Notes: generated by a model not told the origin, from the sequence alone. 41,252 bases of DNA from Trichodesmium erythraeum GBRTRLIN201 (GCA_018457135.1 JAGGDU010000078.1:1-41252), one strand, 5' to 3'; counted from the stretch's first letter, positions 11,082-20,114 are shown. Numbers and translations are program-made.

Positions 11082-11468
11082 TTACTGAGGTCAAAAGTTG
11101 GATCAAAATTTACATCATTGTGTATAGATGTCTAATTTCTTAGAAGGAAATCAATATTGCACAAAAAAATGCCATTAAACCTGAAAAATTACAAATGTAA
11201 ATGTTGGAATGGGTAGTTTTGAGGTGTCAGACAACTAAAGCTATTTTTATCAGTGGCTTTAGTTGCAGGGAATTTAAGCCTGCTATTGAAGATGAATTAC
11301 AGGCTGCAGTTAGTGTTTTTTTTATGAAACAGGGACTGATATGCGAAAGCTGATAGTATTATATCTGGGTGATTTTGGGCAGGTTTAGTGCAAGAGTTAT
11401 TAGCTCTTGACTTGAAAGCTAAGAAACTTGGAGAATATGCTTGATATTCACAAGAGTATATAAGTCTG
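11082..11468. other. Gap between map and the first IS4-type element
   Basis: 387 bases with no intact gene. Around 11350-11450 the plus strand reads roughly as SIISGWFWAGLVQELLALDL and KAKKLGEYA with stops nearby, perhaps a remnant of an unrelated gene. No family is recognised. Confidence 0.4.
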
Positions 11469-11612
11469 ACGGGGTGACAAGCTAGTTGAAAGCTATATAT
11501 AGAAATGGATTTGCCTTGGGGGGCTGAGGAATCATTCAATTAAAAGAAAACTATTATTGAGAAATGTTGGGGTGTAGTGGGAGGGCAGAGCCCTCCTAGT
11601 ACACCCCCCACT
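11469..11612 (+). repeat. Left terminal inverted repeat of IS4-type copy 1
   Basis: The arm starts with a conserved block of about 36 bases (GGGGTGACAAGCTAGTTGAA, then AGCTATATATAGAA). A less conserved middle follows, then AAAAGAAAACTATTATTGAG before the hairpin. It matches the reverse complement of 12838-12978 in the same order. Confidence 0.8.
11569..11607. repeat. Hairpin at the inner edge of the left arm, copy 1
   Basis: GGGGTGTA-GTGGGAGGGC, loop AGA, GCCCTCC-TAG-TACACCCC: an almost continuous stem of about 16 bp. Equivalent hairpins sit at 12840, 39494 and 40441. Confidence 0.75.
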
Positions 11613-11704
11613 TTAAGTTGATTATTTATTCATTTTAAAAAAGTTGGAGATAGTTAAAAATATGATGAAAAAGGGTTATTAATTACAAATAAAAATCAAT
11701 AAAA

Positions 11705-12745
11705 GTGAATATATTAGACTTTTATCAAGACCATATTAAGCTAAGATTGAGTCAATCTCAAGTAGTAACATTACAAATATTATTATAGTTAATATCAGTA
11801 CATAAAAGTGTACAAATATAAAAATTAAGTAGTTATTTTCTCCTTCCAATAAAATTATAAAGTAAAGGAAAAAATATACAAATATTTTTAACTTTAAAAT
11901 AGTTGAGACTGCATTAATTTTGGTTTTCTTTGGTAAAAAAACAATTGAAATTTTATTTAGTTTTTCCTCAGATTTAGTATTAATTTTAGATAATACTTAG
12001 TGGCAAAATACTAATATATTAATGATTAGTTAACGTTGGAAAAAGAGGGCTTTACCTATACATTAGAAAATTTTAACTTATAAAAAAGCTAGTAATTTAA
12101 TCGAAGAAAAAGCAGTAATTCGTCTAGTTATAAGATTATTAAAAATCCAGAAAATTATTCTGACAGCAGATAGAGAGTTCTATAGTATTTTTATATCTCA
12201 CTGGTTGAAAAAATATTAGAAGCAAGATGTATATTTTGTTTTGAGACCAAAAAAAATTGATGATGATTAAACGAGGTACAAAATATTGTCATCTCTCAGA
12301 ATTAAAAGTAAATATCGGTGAAACTAAACGATTATTGAACTATATATTTCCCATGGAAAGATTAAAAAAATATATAGTCAGAGAATGGGAATTAAAGCAA
12401 TGTTTAAAGACTATAAAACTGGTGGTTACAATTTAGAATCAGCCAAGGCTAATGAAACGAGATTGAGTAATTGAATTTTATTAATAGTTATTTCATACAC
12501 ACTTAGTTAATTTAAAGTTCAAAAAATTAAAAATAAAGGGGTTCAATAAGATATATCAATAACTAATGGAAAAAGTAGAAAATAAAGAAGACACAGTAGT
12601 TTTTTTTGTAGGATTATCTAGGATTTATTGGGCAATAAATGATGATTTTATCTAGGAATTAGTAGAAAATTTGATAAGCCTTAATCCTCATTAATTACTA
12701 TATTATCGAAGGGGAGTTAAAGGGATAAATATAGTGGTTAATTAG
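11705..12745 (+). pseudogene. IS4-family transposase pseudogene, copy 1
   Basis: The reading starts at GTG 11705 (VNILDFYQDHIKLRLSQSQ) and ends at TAG 12743-12745 (KGINIVVN), with several frameshifts and many stops. IS4-family landmarks survive: the first catalytic Asp in LILDNT*W (codon 11989), the second in LTADREFYSIF (codon 12169, same frame), and a YREK block YSQRMGIKAMFKDYK. In that block the catalytic Glu has become Lys (AAA at 12394-12396). Downstream, YNLESAKANETRLSN, QKIKNKGVQ and RRHSSFF are recognisable. It is shorter than an intact member of the family, so part of the region between the second Asp and YREK is probably deleted. It cannot make a working enzyme. Confidence 0.85.
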
Positions 12746-12837
12746 ACTGTAATTTTTAATTAACAATCAATTAATTCATGTGAGTTTTTTCATAATATTA
12801 TTCTCTCATACAGCTTGAATAATGATTCAATACAGTT

Positions 12838-12978
12838 AAGGGGTGTAGTGCGAGCGCTCTGCCCTCGCATTGCACCCCAACATTTCTTAATAAGCGTTTT
12901 GTTTTTGTTGAAATATTCTTCAGTCCCCGAAGATAAATTCCTTTCTATATATAGCTTTCAATTAGCTTTTCACCCCGT
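12838..12978 (-). repeat. Right terminal inverted repeat of IS4-type copy 1
   Basis: Its reverse complement begins ACGGGGTGAAAAGCTAATTG, AAAGCTATATATAGAAAGG and ends at AAGAAATGTTGGGGTGCAA with the hairpin GGGGTGTAGTGCGAG...CTCGCATTGCACCCC (12840-12878). It matches the left arm over most of its length and matches the right arm of copy 2 even better. Confidence 0.8.
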
Positions 12979-13668
12979 AATATAAGTAATACTATATTCC
13001 CTAAAATAATGCGATCGCATATATGTCAAAAAAAAATTACTCATGTATGTAATTGGGGATAGTTGCCTCAGCAAGGTCACAAAAACTATGGGAGGCATAA
13101 TTCAAGGGCAGTTAAAAAGGCTTATATATGATCATCAAGTATAGCTGCTTTTCGGTTGTTCTTAAAGTATAAACTCCCATCCTATTAATGAAGCTACAAA
13201 ATTATGGTTAATATTTAGTAGTATTAGGTTTTTGGGCTTTGCTGATGCTTGGGTATGATTTGTATTTTTGGTAATTGCTAAATTATTGAATAAAAAATAT
13301 TTCAGATTGTTCAATTTTTATTATAATACAGCAAATTTCGAGCAAATGATGTACATGGTAAATGATAAAAACTATTTAGTGCGAACATCTTGCCCGTGTG
13401 GGTGTACCTCATTAGTAAAAGAAGGTGCTGTAAGACCTTGAGTAACAAAACTGTAATAATAAGCAACAATTATTAAGCGCATTGTTACAGAGAAATGGTA
13501 TTAGTAAAAGCAGTAGAAGATGTCTTAAGAAATTTTGGTTCAAAATATACTATTAATTTTGCCTAAGTACTTAGTATCTAAGATTAAATTTATATAAAAA
13601 TTAGGACAAACACAAATTTATATCTAGTATTTTTTAAAGAAAAAACTATTTTTTTGAGAAAATAAATT
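12979..13668. other. Gap upstream of the molybdopterin oxidoreductase
   Basis: 690 bases. It has a HIP1-centred palindrome ATGCGATCGCAT at 13009-13020 and a possible transposase zinc-ribbon remnant at 13391-13564. The rest is AT-rich. The oxidoreductase promoter should lie here, but I cannot place it. Confidence 0.5.
13391..13564 (+). pseudogene. Possible IS1-like transposase remnant (zinc-ribbon N-terminus)
   Basis: From 13391 the frame reads CPCGCTSLVKEGAVRP, a TGA, then VTKL. The arrangement CPxCGxxxLVKxG is typical of the zinc ribbon at the start of IS1-type transposases. After a shift, ALLQRNGIS and then MVLVKAVEDVLRNFGSKYT resemble the following helix-turn-helix region. Only scraps remain, so the assignment is tentative. 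Confidence 0.3.
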
Positions 13669-15894
13669 ATGTTACCCAAACCAAACAAAATCTGGAACCC
13701 AAAAATATGGGCAAGCTGGAAACCCTTCGGTATAGGGGAACAATACCCCAATAACTACTGGGAACTTATCCGCGCTGGAATAGAAAATATCGACCAACTT
13801 CCTTATGCCTGGAACATACTCAACAAAGGGGTTTGCGATGGTTGTTCCTTAGGTACAACTGGCATGAAAGACTGGACTCTTGATGGTTTTCATTTATGTA
13901 ATGTCCGCCTCCGACTATTGCGCCTGAATACTATGCCAGCATTTAACCCAGAAATATTGGCGAATATTTCTCAACTCCAAAATAAAAGCAGTGGAGACCT
14001 TCTCCAAATGGGGCGACTACCTTACCCCATGCGCCGCGATAAAGGTGACAAAGGGTTTCGACGAATTAGTTGGGATGAAGCAATGGCAGTAATTAGCGAT
14101 CGCCTTAAAACTACCCACCCAGACCGTATAGGTTTCTACCTTACCAGTCGTGGTACTGTTAATGAAACTTATTATGCTACTCAAAAAGCTGCACGGGCGA
14201 TCGGTACTAATAATATTGATAACGCTGCGCGCATTTGTCATTCCCCTAGTACTGGAGCATTGAAAACTACTATTGGTGCTGCTGCTACTACCTGTTCCTA
14301 CAAAGACTGGATAGGTACAGACTTATTGGTATTCATCGGTTCTAATGTAGCAAATAATCAACCTGTTACAGTTAAATATTTGCACTGGGCTAAAAAAGCA
14401 GGCACAAAAATTGTTGTTATTAACACTTACCGGGAACCGGGGATGGAGCGTTATTGGGTACCATCTATTCCAGAGAGTGCTTTATTTGGAACTAAATTTG
14501 CGGAAGATTTCTTTTTAGTTAATGTCAATGGGGATATGGCATTTATCAATGGTACCATTAAACATTTAATTGCTAATGACTGGATAGATAAACATTTTAT
14601 AGATAATTATACTAATCAGTTTGAGGAATTAAAGGCTTCATTAGATGCCCAGTCTTGGTCAGAATTAGAACGCTTTTCTGGAAGCACTCAGGATGAAATG
14701 TATGCCTTTGCTAAAATGGTTGGGAAAGCAAAAAAAGCAGTCTTTGTTTGGAGTATGGGAATTACTCAACATGAGTGTGGGGAAGATAATGTTAGGGCTA
14801 TTATTAATTTAGCTTTGACTAAAGGTTTTGTTGGTAGAGAAGGCTGTGGTTTAATGCCAATTCGGGGTCATTCTGGGGTGCAGGGTGGAGCAGAAATGGG
14901 ATGTTATTCTACAGTGTTTCCTGGAGGGAGAAAAATTAATCCTGAAAATGCTGAGGTGATGAGTAAATTTTGGGGTTTTTCTGTGCCGAATAATCCTGGT
15001 TTAACTACTTCAGAAATGATTGATAATGCTTCAGAAGGAAAGTTAGATGTTTTGTTTTCTGTAGGGGGCAATTTTTTAGAAGTTTTGCCAGATCCAGATT
15101 ATGTAAAAGCTGCTATGAAACGGGTACCTTTGCGAGTACATCAGGATATTATTTGCTCTAATCAAATGTTAGTTGAACCTGGAGAAACAGTAATATTATT
15201 ACCTACTACAACTCGTTATGAAATTCCAGGAGGGGTGACAGAAACTACTACGGAAAGAAGGGTGATATTTAGCCCGGAAGTTCCTGGTCAAAGAATTGGG
15301 GAGGCTCGCCCTGAGTGGCAGGTATTTATGGATTTAGCAAAGTTAGTCCGTCCAGAATTAGCTGATAAGTTAGAGTTTAAAAATACTGGGGAAATTCGTC
15401 AGGAAATTGCTTTGGTAATTTCTCAATATTCGGGTATTCAACATTTAAAAGAACCTGGAGATAATTTTCAATATGGGGGTGCTCATTTATGTTTTGGCTG
15501 GAATTTTCCCACACCTGACAAGAAGGCGAAATTTTCCATACTTTCTCCACCAAAAGAGGAGTTATCAAAGGGCTATTTTTTAGTGGCAACTCGACGAGGT
15601 AAACAGTTTAATAGTATGGTGCAGTCTCAGAAAGATGCGATTACTGGTGCTTTACGAGAAGCGATTTTAATTAATCCTTTTGATGCTCAAGAATTAGGGT
15701 TGAAAGATGGAGATAATGTGCGGTTAAAAAATGATTTTGGTTTGTTTTCTGGGAAGGTGTTTTTAGCTCCGATGAAACCTGGTAATTTACAAGTACATTG
15801 GCCGGAGGGAAATGTGTTATTGGATAAGGGTAAACGTTCTGTTGAAGGTGTGCCTGATTATAATGCTTTAGTCTGTTTAGAAAAGTTGGGTTAA
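13669..15894 (+). CDS. FdhF/YdeP-family molybdopterin oxidoreductase (formate dehydrogenase-like alpha subunit)
   Basis: This is a molybdenum or tungsten bis-MGD oxidoreductase of 741 aa. An N-terminal cluster site of the YdeP type is visible: Cys56-x2-Cys59 and Cys77 (VCDGCSLGTTGMKDW...LCNVR). It lacks the regular CxxCxxxC spacing of classical formate dehydrogenases. The likely metal ligand is Cys190 in ARICHSPSTGALK, the place held by Cys or Sec in formate dehydrogenases. Further marks are FIGSNVANNQPV, VWSMGITQHECGEDNVRAI, LMPIRGHSGVQGG and a C-terminal MGD-binding domain (about 620-741, RRGKQFNSMVQ...QELGLKDGDNVRL). No signal peptide is seen, so it should be cytosolic. The substrate is unknown for most of this family. 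No electron-transfer subunit gene is next to it. fdhD lies 3.4 kb downstream on the same strand. Confidence 0.88.
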   Translation: MLPKPNKIWNPKIWASWKPFGIGEQYPNNYWELIRAGIENIDQLPYAWNILNKGVCDGCSLGTTGMKDWTLDGFHLCNVRLRLLRLNTMPAFNPEILANISQLQNKSSGDLLQMGRLPYPMRRDKGDKGFRRISWDEAMAVISDRLKTTHPDRIGFYLTSRGTVNETYYATQKAARAIGTNNIDNAARICHSPSTGALKTTIGAAATTCSYKDWIGTDLLVFIGSNVANNQPVTVKYLHWAKKAGTKIVVINTYREPGMERYWVPSIPESALFGTKFAEDFFLVNVNGDMAFINGTIKHLIANDWIDKHFIDNYTNQFEELKASLDAQSWSELERFSGSTQDEMYAFAKMVGKAKKAVFVWSMGITQHECGEDNVRAIINLALTKGFVGREGCGLMPIRGHSGVQGGAEMGCYSTVFPGGRKINPENAEVMSKFWGFSVPNNPGLTTSEMIDNASEGKLDVLFSVGGNFLEVLPDPDYVKAAMKRVPLRVHQDIICSNQMLVEPGETVILLPTTTRYEIPGGVTETTTERRVIFSPEVPGQRIGEARPEWQVFMDLAKLVRPELADKLEFKNTGEIRQEIALVISQYSGIQHLKEPGDNFQYGGAHLCFGWNFPTPDKKAKFSILSPPKEELSKGYFLVATRRGKQFNSMVQSQKDAITGALREAILINPFDAQELGLKDGDNVRLKNDFGLFSGKVFLAPMKPGNLQVHWPEGNVLLDKGKRSVEGVPDYNALVCLEKLG

Positions 15895-16293
15895 GTTATT
15901 TTTTTTAGAGTATTGAATTTGAGATTTTTATCATCGCATTATTTAATTGATTAGATAATAATAATTGATAAAATTTAGAGAGATTCTAATCTTAATAAGC
16001 TATGGTATTTTTGTCTTTTCTTTGTACCTTTTATAAATAGTATTAAGTACTTGAAAAACATTTGGCAAAAATATATTTTTTCTCAAATTTAGACAAGCTT
16101 CTCAAGTCAACAATTATTATTTTTTACTTGAAGGAGCTTTAGATAGGGTAGCTAAATATGGGAGTAAGTTTGGGTCTTACTCCTAGAGCTTTTTAAAGTA
16201 GCAATTTTCGGAGTGGCGATCGCCTCAACAATAAAGTTTGACAATATGCTTTTGTGGAAGGGCGATCGCTTTGCCATCGTTGAAGGTACAATT
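15895..16293. other. Gap between convergent genes
   Basis: 399 bases between the oxidoreductase (+) and the RTX gene (-). It contains the hairpin at 16161-16183 and two HIP1 sites (near 16216 and 16261). No gene is visible. Confidence 0.6.
16161..16183. terminator. Candidate terminator between convergent genes
   Basis: GGAGTAAG, loop TTTGGGT, CTTACTCC: a perfect 8-bp stem followed by TAGAGCTTTTTAAA. It lies 266 bases after the oxidoreductase stop and 111 bases beyond the RTX gene's 3' end. It fits as a terminator on the plus strand; the T run is displaced by five bases. Confidence 0.5.
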
Positions 16294-18423
16294 TTAGCCA
16301 ACAAAAATGTTGTTTCCTTCAAATATTATATTCTCAATTTTAACTAAAGTGTCGTTAAAGTCGTTTGGCTTCTCAACTTCTACCCCCAGCAATTTTCCAC
16401 TAGAACCATCTTCAAATCCTAGCAAATTCATACCCAAAAAGTTAGTTTTTATGGAAGCCGCCTCAGAAGCTTTTGAACTCAAGGTCAAGCCGCCTACAAG
16501 ATTAGTCGATCCACTGAGTTCTAGAGGCCCTTCCACACGAGTTTCAAACTCAAGTTCAGTACCTATAGGGAATGTTCCTATGGATTTCCACTTGAAAGCA
16601 TCATTATTAACACTGACGAAACTATTTGGGGCAGTACCAATAAACTTTTCTTCTGGTGAAACTAGGTACAACTTACTGATAGCCCAAGGATTTCCCTGGG
16701 GCTGAAAATAGACTCTTACCTCCTTTTTTTCATCTTTTTCATCTTTTTCGTCTTTTTCATTGCACCAATTAATACCTAGACCCTCACGAATTTTTTGCAT
16801 CAGACCATCAGAACTTTTACTGTTTTGATTCTTATTAGTAATTACTTCTGAGGTTTTGAGAATTGAAGCAATGAAATCATAAGTATTTTTTCCTAATTCT
16901 TCACCTTTTTTGCCAAGATAAAAATCTTCCATCTGTTTAAAAGACTCATCTCCAAGAGGCTTAAAAATTTCTTGATCATATTTGTTCCCGATTATTTTGC
17001 TAACCAGCTTGCGAGTTGGACTGGCAACAGCTTTAAATAATTTACTTCCTATTTGGCTGAAAACATTTCCAGCTACTTCACCTATTAAATTATTAACCAG
17101 ATCAGTGTCATCACCGTACAAAACTAAACAACCATATCCAAAAACTTTAGCTCCAAGAGCCACAGCCCCCAATGGTCCTGATGCTACTGTTCCGACACCA
17201 GTAAGAGCAGTTACTGCTGCTAAACCACTAGCGACATTATCGAGAATTTCTACACTTTTACAAATGTTTTGACCTGCTTCACATAAAGTCCCTTGAGAAA
17301 TAGATTGCTCTATATTTGACTTCATTTCTAGATCAACAGGAACTTCTGCTATTTTGGTTTCTCCTGTAGCTGTTTTCTTGATCAGATCTACAGTGTTTTC
17401 ATCTCTTTGGTTGTCAAATATGTAAACAGTTGGGGAGTCATCAAACTGTAACTCAATTCGAGTTCCTTCTGAATTAACTTTAGCAGTAAAAGGTTTATTA
17501 CCCTTCCGTTGTTCTGAAGGAGATGGTGTGTATCGTAATGACTCCTGGTGTGTTCCTGTATCAGTTTTTTTGATGTTAATAACAAAATCACTTTTGTCAC
17601 TACCAGTTAACTTCATTTCATAGGTGTCAGAAGATTTTTGTTCAACGGTGGGAGCATCAAAAGTTACTAAATTTTCAATGACATTAGGTTTGCCATCTAC
17701 AGATGTAAAATTCCATTTGAGTTCTTGAGGCTGAACACCTTGTACTACTCCCAAAATTTTACCTGTTTTTTTGATTTTAATTACAGTCGAGTTGCCAGAT
17801 AACTGTAAATTCAGATCATTCTCAGTAAGACCGCTATCTAAGCCAATGGTATCAAAATTTGGCTGAAAATCTGTGATCATGTCGGCAGCCGAGTTGTTAT
17901 TAACTGCACTGTTTTGTTTTAAGAAAAATACGTCATCTCCTGCACCACCAGTTAAAATATCTTTGCCAAAATTGCCGACTAGAACATCATTACCATCATT
18001 GCCAGTAAGCACATCATTACCGTTTCCACCGTCTAAAAAATCGTTACCAGAACCACCAATTAAATTATCTTGAGCGTTGCCACCGTTTAAAGTATCTTTA
18101 CCCGCACCACCGTTGAGTTTGTCATTGCTGCCTCCACCATTTATTTGATCATTGCCACCGCTACCATTTAAAGTATCTTTACCCGCACCACCGTTGAGTT
18201 TGTCATTGCTGCCTCCACCATTTATTTGATCATTGCCACCGCCACCGTTTAAGGTATCTTTACCCGCACCACCGTTTAAGGTATCTTTACCCGCACCACC
18301 GTTGAGTTTGTCATTGCCACCTCTACCATCAATTTTATCGTTACCACCCTTACCGTTAATGGTGTCTTTTTTAGCAGTTCCTTTGAGATTGTCTTTTTTA
18401 TTGGTACCCTGATAAAAAGCCAT
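16294..18423 (-). CDS. RTX-type calcium-binding repeat protein with unique C-terminal region
   Basis: The 709-aa protein begins MAFYQGTNKKDNLKGTAKKD and runs straight into about 16 RTX nonapeptides (GGxGxDxLx type: GGAGKDTLN, GGNGNDVLT, GGAGDDVFF) up to about residue 165. These bind Ca2+ as a parallel beta-roll. A usual post-repeat segment follows (SAADMITDFQPNFDTIGLD). The remaining 450 or so residues are not recognised: a domain around DSPTVYIFDNQRDENTVDL, a hydrophobic stretch near 395-437 (SGLAAVTALTGVGTVASG...), an acidic-basic run NEKDEKDEKDEKKEV near 560, and a final beta-rich part. RTX proteins usually carry the repeats at the C-terminus and leave by type I secretion; here they are at the N-terminus. 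No signal peptide is seen and no secretion genes are nearby. Start at 18423 is the first Met and gives the common 'MAxYxGT' start. The function is unknown. Confidence 0.85.
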   Translation of the reverse strand: MAFYQGTNKKDNLKGTAKKDTINGKGGNDKIDGRGGNDKLNGGAGKDTLNGGAGKDTLNGGGGNDQINGGGSNDKLNGGAGKDTLNGSGGNDQINGGGSNDKLNGGAGKDTLNGGNAQDNLIGGSGNDFLDGGNGNDVLTGNDGNDVLVGNFGKDILTGGAGDDVFFLKQNSAVNNNSAADMITDFQPNFDTIGLDSGLTENDLNLQLSGNSTVIKIKKTGKILGVVQGVQPQELKWNFTSVDGKPNVIENLVTFDAPTVEQKSSDTYEMKLTGSDKSDFVINIKKTDTGTHQESLRYTPSPSEQRKGNKPFTAKVNSEGTRIELQFDDSPTVYIFDNQRDENTVDLIKKTATGETKIAEVPVDLEMKSNIEQSISQGTLCEAGQNICKSVEILDNVASGLAAVTALTGVGTVASGPLGAVALGAKVFGYGCLVLYGDDTDLVNNLIGEVAGNVFSQIGSKLFKAVASPTRKLVSKIIGNKYDQEIFKPLGDESFKQMEDFYLGKKGEELGKNTYDFIASILKTSEVITNKNQNSKSSDGLMQKIREGLGINWCNEKDEKDEKDEKKEVRVYFQPQGNPWAISKLYLVSPEEKFIGTAPNSFVSVNNDAFKWKSIGTFPIGTELEFETRVEGPLELSGSTNLVGGLTLSSKASEAASIKTNFLGMNLLGFEDGSSGKLLGVEVEKPNDFNDTLVKIENIIFEGNNIFVG
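16727..16762. repeat. Short 9-bp tandem repeat inside the RTX gene
   Basis: TTTTTCATC-like units occur about four times in a row and encode the charged tract NEKDEKDEKDEKKEV. Such a tract may vary in length between strains by slippage. Confidence 0.6.
18066..18310. repeat. Tandem repeats coding the RTX array, with an 81-bp higher-order unit
   Basis: The 27-bp units encode nonapeptides. A block beginning CCGTTGAGTTTGTCATTGCT recurs at 18110 and 18191, exactly 81 bases (three nonapeptides) apart and almost identical. This indicates recent expansion in three-unit steps. Confidence 0.8.
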
Positions 18424-19259
18424 AATTATTTTCCTTGTAGTCGATAGTTTTCAGATTTTCCCATATACATAAAACTAAAGCTAGTGCAAAAAAGTTAAGT
18501 TTAGCTTGAATTTATCTTGACATATTTATATTCCTCAAAACAAATTAGGAATCAGAAATTTTAAATTTAAACAGGTTAAATTTTGACCATTAGCACTCCC
18601 AAATATGTTGATTTTCAGTAGGTTTGATAGTTTGGTGGTTTGGTGGTAAAGAGTAAAGATAAAAAATGATTGAAGTAAAAAGTTATCAATATTTAATGGC
18701 CCAAAATCAATGGATTTGGTAGTAAGATATTATCAATTTGTTGACTTTTAAACCTGACACCTGACACCTAACACCTGAACCATTAATCAACAACTAATTC
18801 TATTTTTGCATAACATCAGTTAAATTTTCTAAACTGCATATCTTCTTCCTTAGTTGATATCTTTATTCTCCTCTGACAATACAAAATCCAGGTGTGTACT
18901 TTGGGCAACAAAGGTAGTTGATTTTGAGATGGTATAATAAGCAGTTAGCCTGCCCAATAATAAAAATTATATTATACTACTTAATTATGGCTATCTTTTT
19001 GATTGATATAGGTAAAATCTGAGGGTAGGATGGATAAATAAAGTTGACTTTAGAATATATATAACCTATTTTGCCCCATCTAAATATAATCATAAAACTG
19101 TACTAATTCTTGCTTTGAATATGATCAGAATCAATTGTTTATCAAACAGCTATTTAGGCATTAAATTGCTGAAAATGCTAAATCCTAAAAAGACTATTTT
19201 TTTTGAATAAAACAAACTCAAACTATTTCTAGATTTCTAGCTGTTTTATGACTCGATAA
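18424..19259. other. Divergent intergenic region with short tandem repeats
   Basis: 836 bases between the RTX gene (-) and fdhD (+). It must hold both promoters, though none is clear. It carries two copies of TTTGGTGG at 18631-18646 and four heptamers at 18752-18779. No open frame of interest was found. Confidence 0.5.
18752..18779. repeat. Heptamer tandem repeat (ACCTGAC type)
   Basis: ACCTGAC, ACCTGAC, ACCTAAC, ACCTGAA follow one another without gaps. Heptameric short tandemly repeated repetitive sequences are known from filamentous cyanobacteria. Related arrays are at 29856, 32979 and 37107. Confidence 0.75.
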
Positions 19260-20114
19260 ATGTTCCCTAAATTATTACACATGAAAAATTCGCAAAGTAG
19301 CAAAACAAAAGCAAAAATTTGGGTAGTGGAAAATAATAATTTTGTTACTCATTCTGACCAATTAGCAACAGAAGAACCTTTGGAAATTAGGCTAAATTAT
19401 CCCAAACAAACTATAGCAGTGACAATGCGAACTCCAGGAGCAGATTTTGATTTAGCTGCTGGATTTCTCTATAGCGAAGGAGTCATCAAAAATCAAGAAG
19501 ATATTGCTAAAATTAGTTATTGTGTAGATCCAAAAGTTGATGGAAAACAACGCCAAAATATTATTAATGTTAGCCTTAAATCAGAATTAAACCCAAATTT
19601 AACAACCCTAGAAAGACATTTTTTGACAACTAGTGCTTGTGGAGTTTGTGGCAAAGCAAGTATAGAATCTTTGCAAATAAAAGGGTTTTCGGCTATTCCT
19701 TTAGGATTAGAAGTTTCTGCAGAAATTATCTATAGTTTGCCAGATAAATTAAATACTGCTCAAAGAGTGTTTAAATCTACAGGAGGTTTACATGCTGCTG
19801 GTTTATTTAATAGTGAAGGAAAACTGTTAAAGTTACGGGAAGATGTGGGGAGACATAATGCTTTAGATAAGTTGATAGGTTCAGAATTTTTAGCAGGTCA
19901 ATTACCTTTAAATAATCTTATGGTTATGGTAAGTGGGCGATCGAGTTTTGAGATTTTACAAAAGTGTATAACTGCAGGTTTGCCAATAGTTTGTGCTGTT
20001 TCTGCTCCTAGTAGTTTAGCGGTAGAAATAGCTAAGAGATTTAATATTACTTTGGTCGGTTTTTTGCGTGGAAGAAAGTTTAATATTTATTCTGGTGTAG
20101 AAAGAATAAAGTAA
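19260..20114 (+). CDS. fdhD: Formate dehydrogenase accessory sulfurtransferase FdhD
   Basis: FdhD carries sulfur from a cysteine desulfurase to the molybdenum cofactor of formate dehydrogenase-type enzymes, without which they are inactive. The protein is 284 aa and has the family signatures: RTPGADFDLAAGFLYSEG, the catalytic loop Cys127-x2-Cys130 in TTSACGVCGKASIE, FKSTGGLHAAGLF, REDVGRHNALDKLIG, and MVSGRSSFEILQKCITAGLP. A second in-frame Met (19281, MKNSQSSK) could be the true start; neither has a good ribosome site. The probable client is the oxidoreductase at 13669-15894, although an RTX gene on the other strand now separates them. Confidence 0.95.
   Translation: MFPKLLHMKNSQSSKTKAKIWVVENNNFVTHSDQLATEEPLEIRLNYPKQTIAVTMRTPGADFDLAAGFLYSEGVIKNQEDIAKISYCVDPKVDGKQRQNIINVSLKSELNPNLTTLERHFLTTSACGVCGKASIESLQIKGFSAIPLGLEVSAEIIYSLPDKLNTAQRVFKSTGGLHAAGLFNSEGKLLKLREDVGRHNALDKLIGSEFLAGQLPLNNLMVMVSGRSSFEILQKCITAGLPIVCAVSAPSSLAVEIAKRFNITLVGFLRGRKFNIYSGVERIK

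Larger units (their letters stand above)
11469..12978 (+). mobile_element. Decayed IS4-family insertion element, copy 1
   Basis: The element is about 1510 bp. The left end (11469, ACGGGGTGACAAGCTAGTTG) and the right end (reverse complement from 12978, ACGGGGTGAAAAGCTAATTG) form an imperfect terminal inverted repeat of about 140 bp. Each arm ends internally in a GC-rich hairpin (11569-11607 and 12840-12878) next to the shared GAGAAATGTTGGGGTG or AAGAAATGTTGGGGTG block. Between the arms lies a transposase pseudogene. Copy 2 is at 39395-40578. I could not identify a target-site duplication. The boundaries are the last matching bases of the two arms and could move by a few bases. Confidence 0.85.

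Noticed and set aside
11297-11539. 80-codon minus-strand open frame
   Set aside because: It straddles the outer boundary of IS4-type copy 1, so it is a chance frame across an insertion junction.
13669-15894. Selenocysteine-containing formate dehydrogenase
   Set aside because: The active-site position is TGT (Cys190), not TGA, and there are no in-frame TGA codons.
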